DNA of 64,000 nucleotides from SW4 sp042466115 (GCF_042466115.1 NZ_JAXHBQ010000001.1:1736001-1800000), one strand, 5' to 3'; numbered from the stretch's first letter, positions 40,446 through 52,292 are shown. Program-made: numbers and translations. Notes: a model not told the origin generated them from the sequence alone.

Positions 40446-41894
40446 GTGCCGAATTCTGATATCAAAGTCACCGAAATTTACTACAACCCGTCCAACGATG
40501 TAGGCCTGAACCTGCAATACGTCGAAGTCGTGAACACCGGAACAAGCGCCATCAATATGGCGAACTGGGCGATCGGCAATTCCGACTTCATCCCCGAAGG
40601 TTTCGTGGACGAAAACGTGCCTGCACTTGCGGCGGGCGGCGTTGGTATCCTGGTGAACCAATCCGTGACACGCGCCCAGTTCGAGGCCGCGTTCGGCCCC
40701 CTGCCCGCTGGCGCGGTTCTGATCCCCGTCTTTGCCTTCTTTGGCGCAGATGGAGGCGGGCTTGGCTTTGAAGACTATCCATCCACACTTAGCTTGCTTG
40801 ACGATCAGGGCGAGGCGGTCGCCTATCTTTACAAGCCCGATATCGCCGACAGCACACCGGGCAACGAACTTTCGGTCGGCTATGTCTATGGCGACGGCGA
40901 CCCCGTTGCTGTCACACAAACCGCGTCACCTGGCGTGTCACCCTTTGACGTGATCGAACCGCCAGCCGGTGAAGGCGACCCGACCGAAGGCGACGACAAT
41001 CTGAAAGGCGACCAGCGCATGAACACCATCGCGCTGCTGGGTGGCAACGACACCTATGACGCCGGTGCCGGTGCGGATTCGGTAAGCGGTGGCGATGGTA
41101 ACGACAACATCGCCGGTGGTTATGGCAACGACACGCTGAACGGTGACGCAGGCGATGATACAATCAACGGTGACACTGGCCGCGATATCATTGATGGCGG
41201 CGATGGCAGCGATGAAATCTATGGCGGCAATCAGGTCGACACGATCAATGGTGGTGCCGATGACGATGACATCTATGGCGGTGCCGCCAATGACATCCTT
41301 GCCGGCGACGCGGGCAACGACACGATCAACGGTGATTCCGGCAATGATTCCATCGACGGTGGCGATGGTATGGACATCATCTTTGGTGGCCACGGCAACG
41401 ATCGTATCACAGGTGGTTCTGGCGACGACCTGATCTTTGGCGGCAAAAGCCACGATATTATTCGCGGCCAAAGTGGCAATGACGTTCTGCACGGCGACGA
41501 CGGGCAGGACCGTCTTTATGGCGGCGGCAACAACGACTTTCTGTATGGCGGCAAACAGTCCGACATTCTTAATGGCGGCAATGGGGATGACACGCTTGAT
41601 GGCGGTCGCGGCCATGACGAACTGACAGGCGGCAATGGTGCCGATACCTTCGTGTTTGCCGGGACGATGAATGACGACACGATCACCGATTTTGACGGGA
41701 CCGAAGACCTGATCGACCTGTCAGCCTTTGGCACCTTTGCCGATCTTGAAGTGTATGGCGGCCTGTCCCAAAACGGTGCTGACGCGGTCATCGACCTTGG
41801 CGGTGACGGTTCGATTACCCTGACCGGCGTGAACGCGGCTGATCTGACGCTGGACATGTTCATCTTTGCGGACGAGATCATCACGGTCGGCTAA
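40446..41894 (+). CDS. RTX (Ca2+-binding nonapeptide) secreted protein with N-terminal lamin-tail-like domain
   Basis: 482 aa, very acidic, no Sec signal. Residues about 5-120 match the lamin-tail-domain pattern (DIKVTEIYYNPSNDVG, LQYVEVVNTGTSAINM). About 20 GGxGxDxI-type repeats follow from about residue 200 to 400. The C-terminal block GADTFVFAGTMNDDTITDF is typical of proteins exported by type I secretion. The GTG start follows GGGGGAAG. No type I ABC exporter is adjacent. It probably folds outside the cell on Ca2+ binding; adhesion or surface attachment is inference. Confidence 0.88.
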   Translation: MPNSDIKVTEIYYNPSNDVGLNLQYVEVVNTGTSAINMANWAIGNSDFIPEGFVDENVPALAAGGVGILVNQSVTRAQFEAAFGPLPAGAVLIPVFAFFGADGGGLGFEDYPSTLSLLDDQGEAVAYLYKPDIADSTPGNELSVGYVYGDGDPVAVTQTASPGVSPFDVIEPPAGEGDPTEGDDNLKGDQRMNTIALLGGNDTYDAGAGADSVSGGDGNDNIAGGYGNDTLNGDAGDDTINGDTGRDIIDGGDGSDEIYGGNQVDTINGGADDDDIYGGAANDILAGDAGNDTINGDSGNDSIDGGDGMDIIFGGHGNDRITGGSGDDLIFGGKSHDIIRGQSGNDVLHGDDGQDRLYGGGNNDFLYGGKQSDILNGGNGDDTLDGGRGHDELTGGNGADTFVFAGTMNDDTITDFDGTEDLIDLSAFGTFADLEVYGGLSQNGADAVIDLGGDGSITLTGVNAADLTLDMFIFADEIITVG

Positions 41895-41918
41895 AGCGAC
41901 CCTGCAAAAGCTGCAACT

Positions 41919-41945
41919 GGCCCGGTGCATCGCCGGGCCGTTTTG
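41919..41945 (+). terminator. Rho-independent terminator of the RTX gene
   Basis: GGCCCGG, a short loop and CCGGGCC are followed by GTTTT, 25 nt after the stop codon. Confidence 0.75.
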
Positions 41946-42136
41946 CGTTTCCGGTCACAGGATCAACACGGCAGATCAATCAAATGTGACTGGAAATCAG
42001 GCGCAGCGCCTGCTTAGCGCGCACCGCCGGTTCGTCAAACTGCATCGGCAGTTTTCCCCGCTGATCTGGGGTCAGGATGCCACGTATCCCTCCTATTGCC
42101 ACTCCGGCAAAAGCAAAATTTTTGGGAGACAGACAC

Positions 42137-42613
42137 ATGCTTCGTAGAACTTTCATGGCTGCTACAGCCGCAACTGCCCTCGCCACTGCCGCCTTTGCAG
42201 AAGGTCACGCCAAAGACATCGTCGACACCGCAATCGAGGCGGGTTCCTTTACAACCCTCGTCGCTGCGGTGCAGGCCGCTGGTCTTGAGGAAACGCTGCG
42301 CGGTGAAGGTCCATTCACCGTCTTCGCGCCCACGGACGAGGCCTTCGCTGCCCTGCCCGAAGGCACGGTCGAAGGCCTCCTGGCCGATCCCGAGGCACTG
42401 GCCGCGATCCTGACCTATCACGTGGTCGCAGGCAAAGTGATGTCGGGCGATTTGTCCGATGGCATGATGGCGACAACCGTGAACGGCGGTGATGTCACGA
42501 TCATGACCGAAGGCGGTGTTATGGTGAACGACGCCAATGTCGTGACCGCCGATATCGAAACCAGCAACGGTGTGATCCACGTCATCGACAAGGTGATCCT
42601 GCCTGCAATGTAA
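42137..42613 (+). CDS. Fasciclin-domain secreted protein
   Basis: 158 aa. A signal peptide (LRRTFMAATAATALATAAFA) precedes one FAS1 domain: DIVDTAIEAGSFTTLVAAV, the H1 motif GPFTVFAPTDEAFAAL and the C-terminal YHVVAGKV with NGVIHVIDKVILP. It is a periplasmic or secreted adhesion-type protein. The ATG at 42137 follows GGGAGACAGACAC. It lies in a cluster of extracellular-protein genes. Confidence 0.92.
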   Translation: MLRRTFMAATAATALATAAFAEGHAKDIVDTAIEAGSFTTLVAAVQAAGLEETLRGEGPFTVFAPTDEAFAALPEGTVEGLLADPEALAAILTYHVVAGKVMSGDLSDGMMATTVNGGDVTIMTEGGVMVNDANVVTADIETSNGVIHVIDKVILPAM

Positions 42614-42632
42614 GGCAACCCACTGGCTACTG

Positions 42633-42668
42633 GGCCCTCCACCACATGCTGCGGTGGGGGGCCTTTTT
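42633..42668 (+). terminator. Rho-independent terminator of the fasciclin gene
   Basis: GGCCCTCCACC and GGTGGGGGGCC pair around a short loop, with one wobble, and are followed by TTTTT. Confidence 0.75.
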
Positions 42669-42706
42669 CGTGAAGTCATTTGACGACCACAACCGGATGC
42701 ATTGCC

Positions 42707-43723
42707 TCAGACCAATGCAAATTCAGGCGAGGCACGCGAAACCTTTTCCAGGTTCTGCACCATCAACCGCGCTTCTTTGACGCTTAGGACCGGACGGACA
42801 GTTTCATTGTGTCGAACCGGCGACTCCCGCGCGGCCACGGCACGCATCAACGCATCTTCATCCCCCAACCATTTCAACGATTGTTCCCCAAGGAACAGCG
42901 TTTCGCACGGCGCACCTTCGGCAAAGACGACCTCGTGGTCTTCAAGTAAAATATGAACATAAGTGATCAGCGTGCAGGGCGCGAAAGTGACCGTTGTATC
43001 ATTGACCAACGAAACGGCTGGCACCAAAACTTCGGATGATCCAAAGTAAAGCTCGGCCAAGGGCGAACGCACCAACACACGATGCTGTTGCGACAGACGC
43101 AGTGGCCGATCATTCCCGATTGATCCTGCCGCGAAACAAACCGGCGTGTTTTTACCGTGCCCAAGCATATCTTGCTGCCCGACCCAGCAGATTGGCCTGA
43201 TCCCATGATCAAGCGTCTGCACCTGATCACCGGCCACAAGTTCGCCAACTGCACGTAAACCCTTTGGCGTCAGCAGGCATGTATCCGCGGCAAAGCAGAC
43301 ATATTGGTGAGTGTAGTTGGGATTTTGGTCGGTGACATAAAACCCAGGCTCCATCGACGGGTTGTAGTTGTCGCTATACCAGCCCTCTAGATTGAATTCG
43401 GGCGTCCAGACGACTTGGGCCAGATCGCCGTTTTCATCGAGCCCTTCAAATACGATCGCACCACCGCCGCCCGGCGCTTCATCGCTGCGAATGACAACAG
43501 CGTCTTCGATAGAACCGCCGCCGCCAGCGCCGCCCCATGACACATCATAGGTATCGCCAATGCTGAAAATGGTTGGTGTCGGATCGCCCGGGTTGGTTGA
43601 TACGAAAAGATCAGTCGAGCTGGTCGGCGGGTTATCGAACGTCGATGTCCCCGGACCCGAATTGACATTGCTGCCCGTTGAAACGGCAAATTCATGGTCT
43701 GGCGGCGCGTAAGTATAGGACAT
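42707..43723 (-). CDS. Hint-domain protein
   Basis: 338 aa. The first 140 residues are Gly/Asp/Pro-rich and of unknown fold. A Hint (hedgehog/intein-type) domain then begins at Cys in VCFAADTCLLTPKGLRAV, with LVAGDQVQTLDHG and the His-containing LRLSQQHRVLV and LEDHEVVFAEG. Hint domains can cleave the chain at their first Cys. Here the cleavage would release the N-terminal part. No Sec signal is seen, so type I secretion is likely, as for the neighbouring RTX protein. Confidence 0.83.
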   Translation of the reverse strand: MSYTYAPPDHEFAVSTGSNVNSGPGTSTFDNPPTSSTDLFVSTNPGDPTPTIFSIGDTYDVSWGGAGGGGSIEDAVVIRSDEAPGGGGAIVFEGLDENGDLAQVVWTPEFNLEGWYSDNYNPSMEPGFYVTDQNPNYTHQYVCFAADTCLLTPKGLRAVGELVAGDQVQTLDHGIRPICWVGQQDMLGHGKNTPVCFAAGSIGNDRPLRLSQQHRVLVRSPLAELYFGSSEVLVPAVSLVNDTTVTFAPCTLITYVHILLEDHEVVFAEGAPCETLFLGEQSLKWLGDEDALMRAVAARESPVRHNETVRPVLSVKEARLMVQNLEKVSRASPEFALV

Positions 43724-43820
43724 TGCGGACTCCTTGATCAGAAGCCTTATCGCCGCGTCATTTGTAACAACGCCCTAACAACCCAAAGGAATTTACCGCG
43801 CATTTAAGTCAAGCCGCACG

Positions 43821-43850
43821 AAAAAGGCCCCGCCGGATCGGGCGGGGCCT
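43821..43850 (-). terminator. Rho-independent terminator of clpB
   Basis: On the minus strand GGCCCCGCC, a short loop and GGCGGGGCC are followed by TTTTT, 18 nt after the clpB stop. Confidence 0.8.
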
Positions 43851-43867
43851 TGGTTCGTTTTCAGCGA

Positions 43868-46483
<2,616 letters not shown>

Positions 46484-46683
46484 GTCGTTCTCCTTCTCAA
46501 AGCGCCCGTATGGTTGGATGCCCGCAATCGCAGCACACCCAGTTTGGGCCTTGACCAAAAGATGGGGTCACGCCTGTGTTACTTCAAGCATCCGCGGCGA
46601 AATTGCCCATGCAGCGCGCGCGCCGCTTGACAGGCCACGCCCCGCGCCCCATCACCCCCCGAACATAGCCGCAGGAGAGCCCG

Positions 46684-47409
46684 ATGCCACAGCCCGCCGA
46701 TGACCGCCTGATTGTCGCCCTTGATGTGCCAAACGCAATCGCCGGGTTGGAGCTGGCAGAACAGATCGGTGACGCGGTGTCGTTCTACAAGATCGGGTTG
46801 GGAATGCTGACAGGCGGCGGGCTGGCCCTTGCCAACGAACTGAAAGACGAGCACGGCAAACGCATCTTTCTGGACATGAAACTGTTCGATATCGGTGCCA
46901 CCGTCGAGGCTGCCGTGCGCGGCCTTGCCCAATTCAACCACGATTTCCTGACAGTGCATGGCGACCCGCATGTGGTGCGCGCCGCCGCAACCGGCAAAGC
47001 GGGGTCGGACATGAAAATTCTGGCTGTGACAATCCTGACTTCACTGGACCGCGATGATCTGGATGCGTCCTGCATCAAGGCGGGCAGCATCACCGATCTG
47101 GTGCAGGAACGCGCGGGGCTGGCCCTGTCCAACGGCGCAGACGGCGTGATCGCCTCGCCGCAAGAGGCCGCATTGATCCGCGCCCTCCCCGAGGCCGAGG
47201 GCAAGCTGATCGTCACCCCTGGCGTGCGCCCCGTCGGCGCTGATCTAGGTGATCAAAAGCGGGTCACGACTTCCGCGCAGGCCATCGCCAACGGGGCCGA
47301 TCACGTGGTTGTCGGGCGACCCGTCTGGCAGGCCAGTAATGCACGCGCCGCAGCACAGGCCATCACTGCCGAAATGCGCTCGCCGCAGGCTGCGCGACCC
47401 AACGCCTAA
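46684..47409 (+). CDS. pyrF: Orotidine 5'-phosphate decarboxylase
   Basis: 241-aa TIM-barrel enzyme for the last step of UMP synthesis. LIVALDVPN, FYKIGLGML, the catalytic charged network in FLDMKLFDIGATV and the phosphate loop VTPGVRPVGADLGDQKR and VVVGRPVW all match PyrF. GCAGGAG precedes the ATG. It converges on the fatty-acid-hydroxylase-type gene with a 4-nt overlap. Confidence 0.96.
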   Translation: MPQPADDRLIVALDVPNAIAGLELAEQIGDAVSFYKIGLGMLTGGGLALANELKDEHGKRIFLDMKLFDIGATVEAAVRGLAQFNHDFLTVHGDPHVVRAAATGKAGSDMKILAVTILTSLDRDDLDASCIKAGSITDLVQERAGLALSNGADGVIASPQEAALIRALPEAEGKLIVTPGVRPVGADLGDQKRVTTSAQAIANGADHVVVGRPVWQASNARAAAQAITAEMRSPQAARPNA

Positions 47410-48557
47410 TCGTCAGTGTCCGGCGATTTGGGCTTGGTGAACGGATAGATGAACTGCCGCCAATACCCGCGCGGCACAGTGTCCCCGACCACACCATAGT
47501 TTTCGGGCCATTCGCTGTCGGGCAGATGATGCGTGCCAAACAACCAGTCATATATGGGGAAATGGCTGGCATAGTTGATGTCAATCGCCGCGCGATCGCT
47601 GCCATGGTGCCAGTGATGAAAGCGCGGGGTGACAAAGAACCGTTCAACAAACCCCAGTTTCCAGCCAATATTGGCATGGATGAAACTGGAATAGAAATAA
47701 ACGATCAACAAATAAGCCTGAATCGCGACCGGATCGAACCCCAGCGTGAACATCGGCACCGCCGTCAGACTGCGCAGCACGGCGATTTCAATCAGGTGCA
47801 TCCGCGCACCGGCCAGCCAGTCCATCTTTTTCGTGGAATGATGGATCGCATGAAACCGCCACAAAAACGGGAACGTGTGAAAGGCGCGGTGCACCCAGTA
47901 TTGCACGAAATCCGTGGCAGCCATGATGATCGCGACCTGCACCCAGAACGGCAGATTGACGATATGGATGCGCACATCATCCAACGGAATCTGCGCGTTC
48001 ACATAGTTGGACGGGGCCAGCGTGATGAACCCCAGAACCTGCACCAGCATGGAACTAACAAGGTAATAAAACATGTCCTCCTGCCATTCGGCGCGAAACA
48101 CGGTCTGTTCACCACGCGCGGGAAAAAACCGCTCCAGCGGAACAAACAGGAACCCGACCAGCAGGACGTTGATGATGAAATAGTCCAGACCAAAGTAGAA
48201 ACTTTGTGGCACATCGCTGGCATGTTGCGGCTGCGTCGTCGCCATCAGGGACGCCACAACCGACACGGCCAAGGCCGTCCAGCCCAGCGATTTTCGGGTG
48301 CTGAGGATCAGACTAAGCAGCGACAGCGCATATCCAGCCAGCAGGACAAACCGCAGGGCCGCTGTCACGATGCCACTGTCCTGAATGAACGCGATTTCGG
48401 GGTAGGAAAAGGTTTCGGGAAACCAGCGCAGCAGAACGATCAACAGGCCAGCAATCGACGCCAAAAGCGCCAGTGACCCCGACAGCCAGCCGCTGCCAAG
48501 GGGGCGTTCATCGCGCGGGGTTTCAAGCTGTTCAACGACCTTGCGCAATACGTTCAT
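47406..48557 (-). CDS. Sterol desaturase/fatty acid hydroxylase family membrane protein
   Basis: 383-aa di-iron membrane oxygenase. The three histidine clusters are HRAFH, HAIHHS and HHWHHG. About six hydrophobic segments precede and surround them. The N-terminal half is a longer hydrophobic extension than in minimal family members. The likely reaction is hydroxylation or desaturation of a lipid chain; the substrate is unknown. Confidence 0.87.
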   Translation of the reverse strand: MNVLRKVVEQLETPRDERPLGSGWLSGSLALLASIAGLLIVLLRWFPETFSYPEIAFIQDSGIVTAALRFVLLAGYALSLLSLILSTRKSLGWTALAVSVVASLMATTQPQHASDVPQSFYFGLDYFIINVLLVGFLFVPLERFFPARGEQTVFRAEWQEDMFYYLVSSMLVQVLGFITLAPSNYVNAQIPLDDVRIHIVNLPFWVQVAIIMAATDFVQYWVHRAFHTFPFLWRFHAIHHSTKKMDWLAGARMHLIEIAVLRSLTAVPMFTLGFDPVAIQAYLLIVYFYSSFIHANIGWKLGFVERFFVTPRFHHWHHGSDRAAIDINYASHFPIYDWLFGTHHLPDSEWPENYGVVGDTVPRGYWRQFIYPFTKPKSPDTDD

Positions 48558-48578
48558 GTCAAAGCCCCTGTGCGCAGG

Positions 48579-48851
48579 TTAATCGTTGATGTCGCGGTCC
48601 CAGATTTTCACCTGACCATGGCGGATCCCGAAAATCTTGCGCAGGGCGATGAACGACACCAGTGAAAACACCGCGAATACCAACAGCGCCCATGGCAGGG
48701 TCAACCCGCCAATACCCAGCAACAGGATGCCGCCGACAAAAGCTGCCCCCGCTGCAAAGCCAAGGAAGATGTAACCGGGAACGACCACTTCAAGGATGGC
48801 CAGCACGACGGCTGCGGACATCCAGACCCACCAGACTGACCAAAGTTCCAT
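48579..48851 (-). CDS. NfeD-like short membrane protein
   Basis: 90 aa, almost entirely hydrophobic, with three helices (SAAVVLAILEVVVPGYIFLGF, AAFVGGILLLGIG, LPWALLVFAVFSLVSFIAL). This is the membrane part of NfeD without the usual C-terminal OB-fold domain. It follows the SPFH-protein gene by 2 nt, the widespread stomatin-NfeD pairing. Confidence 0.82.
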   Translation of the reverse strand: MELWSVWWVWMSAAVVLAILEVVVPGYIFLGFAAGAAFVGGILLLGIGGLTLPWALLVFAVFSLVSFIALRKIFGIRHGQVKIWDRDIND

Positions 48852-48853
48852 GG

Positions 48854-49744
48854 TTAACGTCCTTTCAGCATCTTGAAGGCATCACCGAACGCCTCGAGCG
48901 CATTGGCGGGCACAAGGATCGTGTTGCTGCCGTTGCCTTCGCCCAGTTTGTTGAGCGCTTCGACCTGTTTCAGCGCAACCTGATACTGCGCGGCCTCAAG
49001 ACCATTGGCGGCAATCGCCTCGGCGACGACGCCTGTTGCATAGGCTTCGGCGTCAGCGGCAATGCGGCGGGCCTTGGCGATCTGTTCGGCGGCATACAAT
49101 TCTGCATCGGCCGACAGTTCCACGGCGCGTTTCTTACCCTCGGCCTCGGTCACTTGGGCACGGCGGGCACGTTCGGCGTTAAGCTGCTGCAACATTGCAG
49201 CACGGGTGGCCGCATCAAGGTTCACATCCAGAATTTCAGCGCGGGTCACTTCGATGCCCCAATCATCTACCTGCGCGGCAAGCTGGTCCTGAATAGCCAA
49301 AATCAGACCAGTGCGGTTGGCTTGCACCTGATCCAGTTCCATTTTGCCAATCTCGGAACGCACGATGCCGGCCACGGTCGTGGAAATCGCACCGTCCACA
49401 TCGCGGATACGGTACACCGTCTTTTCAGGTTCGATAATGCGGTAGAATACGGATGTTTCGACCTGCACCAGAACGTTGTCCGATGTGATCGCATCCTGGC
49501 TCATCACCGGAAGCTGACGTTCAAGAACGGAAATCTTGTGCGCAACGCGATCCAGAAACGGCACGATAAAGTTGATGCCGGGCCCAAGGACCGAGCGCAG
49601 ACGCCCAAACCGTTCCACCACGAACTTTTCCGACTGAGGCACGATGCGAACACCGACCAGAATGCAGACGATAATAAATGCAGCAAGTAACAACAGCAGG
49701 ATATTCCCGCCGACAAACTGCGTAATAACTTGTTCAAAATCCAT
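48854..49744 (-). CDS. SPFH/band-7 (stomatin-like, QmcA-type) membrane protein
   Basis: 296 aa. One N-terminal TM helix (ILLLLLAAFIIVCILVGVRIV), then the SPFH domain (SEKFVVERFGRL, GPGINFIVPFLDRV) and an Ala/Glu-rich coiled coil (about residues 190-250). It forms membrane microdomain oligomers that regulate membrane proteases such as FtsH. The ATG at 49744 follows AAGGGAACC. The frame is open 89 codons further upstream without similarity. Its partner is the NfeD-like gene just downstream. Confidence 0.92.
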   Translation of the reverse strand: MDFEQVITQFVGGNILLLLLAAFIIVCILVGVRIVPQSEKFVVERFGRLRSVLGPGINFIVPFLDRVAHKISVLERQLPVMSQDAITSDNVLVQVETSVFYRIIEPEKTVYRIRDVDGAISTTVAGIVRSEIGKMELDQVQANRTGLILAIQDQLAAQVDDWGIEVTRAEILDVNLDAATRAAMLQQLNAERARRAQVTEAEGKKRAVELSADAELYAAEQIAKARRIAADAEAYATGVVAEAIAANGLEAAQYQVALKQVEALNKLGEGNGSNTILVPANALEAFGDAFKMLKGR

Positions 49745-49901
49745 GATGGGTTCCCTTGTTAGGTTTCCCTTTAGATAGGCTGCATAGGGGCGAAATAGAA
49801 GCGAGAAACGCATTGTATTCGCCCAAACCGCGCGGGGTGTTGCGCGCAGGACTCTGACGCATATCAATTGCGGTGATGTGCGGGCGGGCGTAAACAGGGC
49901 C

Positions 49902-51155
49902 ATGCCTGCCCTTTGTCGCGATTGTCTGGCCACGTTCGACGCTGGCGCCCGCTGCCCCACTTGCCGCAGCCCCCGTATCACCGCGCACCCCGAACTGTTC
50001 GATCTGACCATCGCGCATATGGATTGCGATGCGTTCTACGCCTCGGTGGAAAAGCGCGACCATCCCGAACTGGAGGGCAAGCCGGTGATCATCGGCGGCG
50101 GGCGGCGCGGTGTGGTCAGCACCGCCTGCTATGTGGCGCGGATAAAGGGTGTGAAATCGGCCATGCCGATGTTTCAGGCGCTGAAACTCTGCCCCGAAGC
50201 GGTGGTCGTGCGCGGCCGGATGGAGCGTTATGTCGAAGTGTCCCGCCAAGTGCGCGCCCTGATGGATGAACTGACCCCGATCGTCGAACCCCTGTCGCTG
50301 GACGAGGCATTCATGGACCTGTCGGGCACCGCCCGCCTGCATGGCGCACCGCCTGCCGTGATGCTGGCCCGCCTGACCAAACGCATGCGCGACGAAATCG
50401 GCATTACCGGATCAATCGGCCTGTCGCACAACAAGTTTCTGGCCAAGGTCGCCAGCGATCTGGACAAACCACGCGGCTTTTCGGTGATCGGCGCTGCGGA
50501 AACCACCGAATTCCTGCGCCACAAACCCGTGCGCCTGATTTGGGGGATCGGCCCTGCGGCCCAAGCCTCGCTTGAAAAGGCGGGCATTCGCACCTTTAAC
50601 GACCTTTTGCGCTGGGACCGGCGCGATCTGTCAGACCGGTTCGGCAGCATGGGCGAACGGCTGTGGCACCTTGCCCGCGGGCAGGATGCGCGACGCGTCA
50701 GTAGCCACGCGCCGGTCAAGGGGTTGTCGAACGAAACCACGTTTTTCGACGATACCAATGATCCCGATATCCTTGACGGGCACATCTGGCGGCTGTCCGA
50801 AAAGGTCAGTGGTCGGGCCAAGGCCCAAGACAAGGCGGGCCGTGTGGTGACGCTGAAACTGAAACGGTCAGATCACTCCAGCCTGACCCGCCGCCTGAGC
50901 CTGCATCAACCCACCCAGCTGGCCGACACGATCTACCGCACCGCGCGGGGATTGTTCGATCAGGTCGGCGATCAGGGACCATACCGGTTGCTGGGTGTCG
51001 GGATCAGCGATCTGGTCTCTGCAACAGATGCGGACCGCGAAGGCGATCTGCTTGACCCCGACGCCGGAAAACGCGCCAAAGCCGAAGAGGCCACAGACAG
51101 CATCCGCAAGAAATTCGGCAAGGATGCGATCAAAAAAGGGCGGGCGCTAAGGTAG
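49902..51155 (+). CDS. dinB: DNA polymerase IV with N-terminal Cys4 motif
   Basis: 417-aa Y-family translesion polymerase. The catalytic core starts at AHMDCDAFYASVE (Asp41) and continues with STACYVARIKGVKSAMP, PLSLDEAFMDL and the little-finger domain. Ahead of the core is an extra segment with cysteines at 5, 8, 18 and 21 (LCRDCLATFDAGARCPTC), a likely zinc ribbon absent from E. coli DinB. The ATG at 49902 follows CAGGGC; a GTG 24 nt upstream is possible. No LexA-type site was noted. Confidence 0.93.
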   Translation: MPALCRDCLATFDAGARCPTCRSPRITAHPELFDLTIAHMDCDAFYASVEKRDHPELEGKPVIIGGGRRGVVSTACYVARIKGVKSAMPMFQALKLCPEAVVVRGRMERYVEVSRQVRALMDELTPIVEPLSLDEAFMDLSGTARLHGAPPAVMLARLTKRMRDEIGITGSIGLSHNKFLAKVASDLDKPRGFSVIGAAETTEFLRHKPVRLIWGIGPAAQASLEKAGIRTFNDLLRWDRRDLSDRFGSMGERLWHLARGQDARRVSSHAPVKGLSNETTFFDDTNDPDILDGHIWRLSEKVSGRAKAQDKAGRVVTLKLKRSDHSSLTRRLSLHQPTQLADTIYRTARGLFDQVGDQGPYRLLGVGISDLVSATDADREGDLLDPDAGKRAKAEEATDSIRKKFGKDAIKKGRALR

Positions 51156-51195
51156 CCAAAGCTGAATGTCAGGTTTGAGCCCTAACGGGACATAG

Positions 51196-51339
51196 GCGCG
51201 CATGCGCCATGCCCGACCTCGGGAGGGGCTCGCGGTTTTGTAGTGGCCATAGTTTAAAAGTTAAACAAACGCTCCATGCACATCAGAAGTTGCAATATGC
51301 CCTCCCGTGGGGGAGGTCGGGCATGGCGCATGCGCGCCG
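51196..51339. repeat. Long inverted repeat pair (26-nt perfect arms)
   Basis: The arms at 51196-51221 and 51314-51339 are exact reverse complements and flank 92 nt. Each arm contains the palindrome GCGCATGCGC. Similarity goes on inward (CGGGAGGG in both), where the right copy has six extra bases. The whole could fold into a long hairpin after dinB. It looks like an intergenic repeat element rather than a simple terminator, since no T-run follows. Confidence 0.75.
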
Positions 51340-51428
51340 GTTGCGATTGTTGTTTACAGTCGCGCAAACACGGGAATGTCCACTTCGTCCGCACAGCAGC
51401 CAATCGTTTATCCAGGACCGACTCCCGA

Positions 51429-52292
51429 TCACTCCGCCGCCACGCGCACATCGCCTGCGGCACCAATCGCGGCCAATTCGGCGACAACTCCGTCCAGCGC
51501 CGTCTTGAACGCCTTGTAGTTTCCGTTCGGGCGCACCGTGCGTTCATCCATATACAAAGCGCGGTCAATTTCCACCTGCACCGCGTGCTGACGGCGTGAC
51601 GGGCGGCCGTAATGTTGCGTGATATAGGCACCGGCAAAGGGCATGTTGCGTGCGACCTTGAAGCCAGCGCTGGCAAAGGCGGCCTCGACCCGTTCCACAA
51701 CGGACCCGGCGGCGGCAGCGCCAAAACGATCACCCAAGACCACATCGGGGCGCGCACTGCCAACAGGGCTGACGCTTTCGATCGCTTCATGGGGCATGGA
51801 GTGGCAATCAATCAAGATCGCCTCGCCAAAGGTGCCATGGGCCTGATCAAGCAAGGCCTGCAACTGGTCATGATAGGGACGCCAGTAATCGGTGATCCGC
51901 ATGTGCGCTTCGGCCAAACTGATCTTGCCACGCATGATCGCCCGACCATTCGACACCACGCGCGGGATCACGCCCAACCCGCTGGCGATCCGCGGATTAT
52001 GGGCGGCACGGCGAATCCCGTCGATCAATGCAGGGTCGAATTCTTCCGGGGCACGGTTCAAGTCGACATAGGCGCGCGGGGCATTCGCAAACAACAGCGG
52101 TGCGCCCTGCGATGGCGCGGCATCAAACAGCTGATCAACGAACGCATCCTCGGACGAACGGATTTCCCGTGCGTTCAGCACCGCATCGCGCAGGAATGCC
52201 AGCGGATAGTCACGCCCCGAATGAGGCGAGGCGAACACCACACTCGTCGTGCGCTGCACAGGTGACACAAGACTGAATGACGGCTTTGACAT
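51429..52292 (-). CDS. N-formylglutamate amidohydrolase family protein (HutG-like)
   Basis: 287-aa zinc amidohydrolase. VVFASPHSGRDYP is the N-terminal metal-site block. Also present are AYVDLNRAPEEFD, ILIDCHSMPHEA with metal-binding His, and VQVEIDRALYM. The family hydrolyses N-formylglutamate in histidine breakdown, but no other hut genes are nearby, so the substrate may differ. It is transcribed alone. Confidence 0.87.
   Translation of the reverse strand: MSKPSFSLVSPVQRTTSVVFASPHSGRDYPLAFLRDAVLNAREIRSSEDAFVDQLFDAAPSQGAPLLFANAPRAYVDLNRAPEEFDPALIDGIRRAAHNPRIASGLGVIPRVVSNGRAIMRGKISLAEAHMRITDYWRPYHDQLQALLDQAHGTFGEAILIDCHSMPHEAIESVSPVGSARPDVVLGDRFGAAAAGSVVERVEAAFASAGFKVARNMPFAGAYITQHYGRPSRRQHAVQVEIDRALYMDERTVRPNGNYKAFKTALDGVVAELAAIGAAGDVRVAAE

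Noticed and set aside
40938..41615. Long minus-strand frame opposite the RTX repeats (Ala/Val/Ile-rich)
   Set aside because: It is the mirror of the repeated GGxGxD codons on the plus strand, a common artefact of repetitive GC-rich genes.
51196..51339. CRISPR repeat or insertion sequence
   Set aside because: Only two inverted arms are present, with no direct repeats at regular spacing, no transposase gene and no cas gene.
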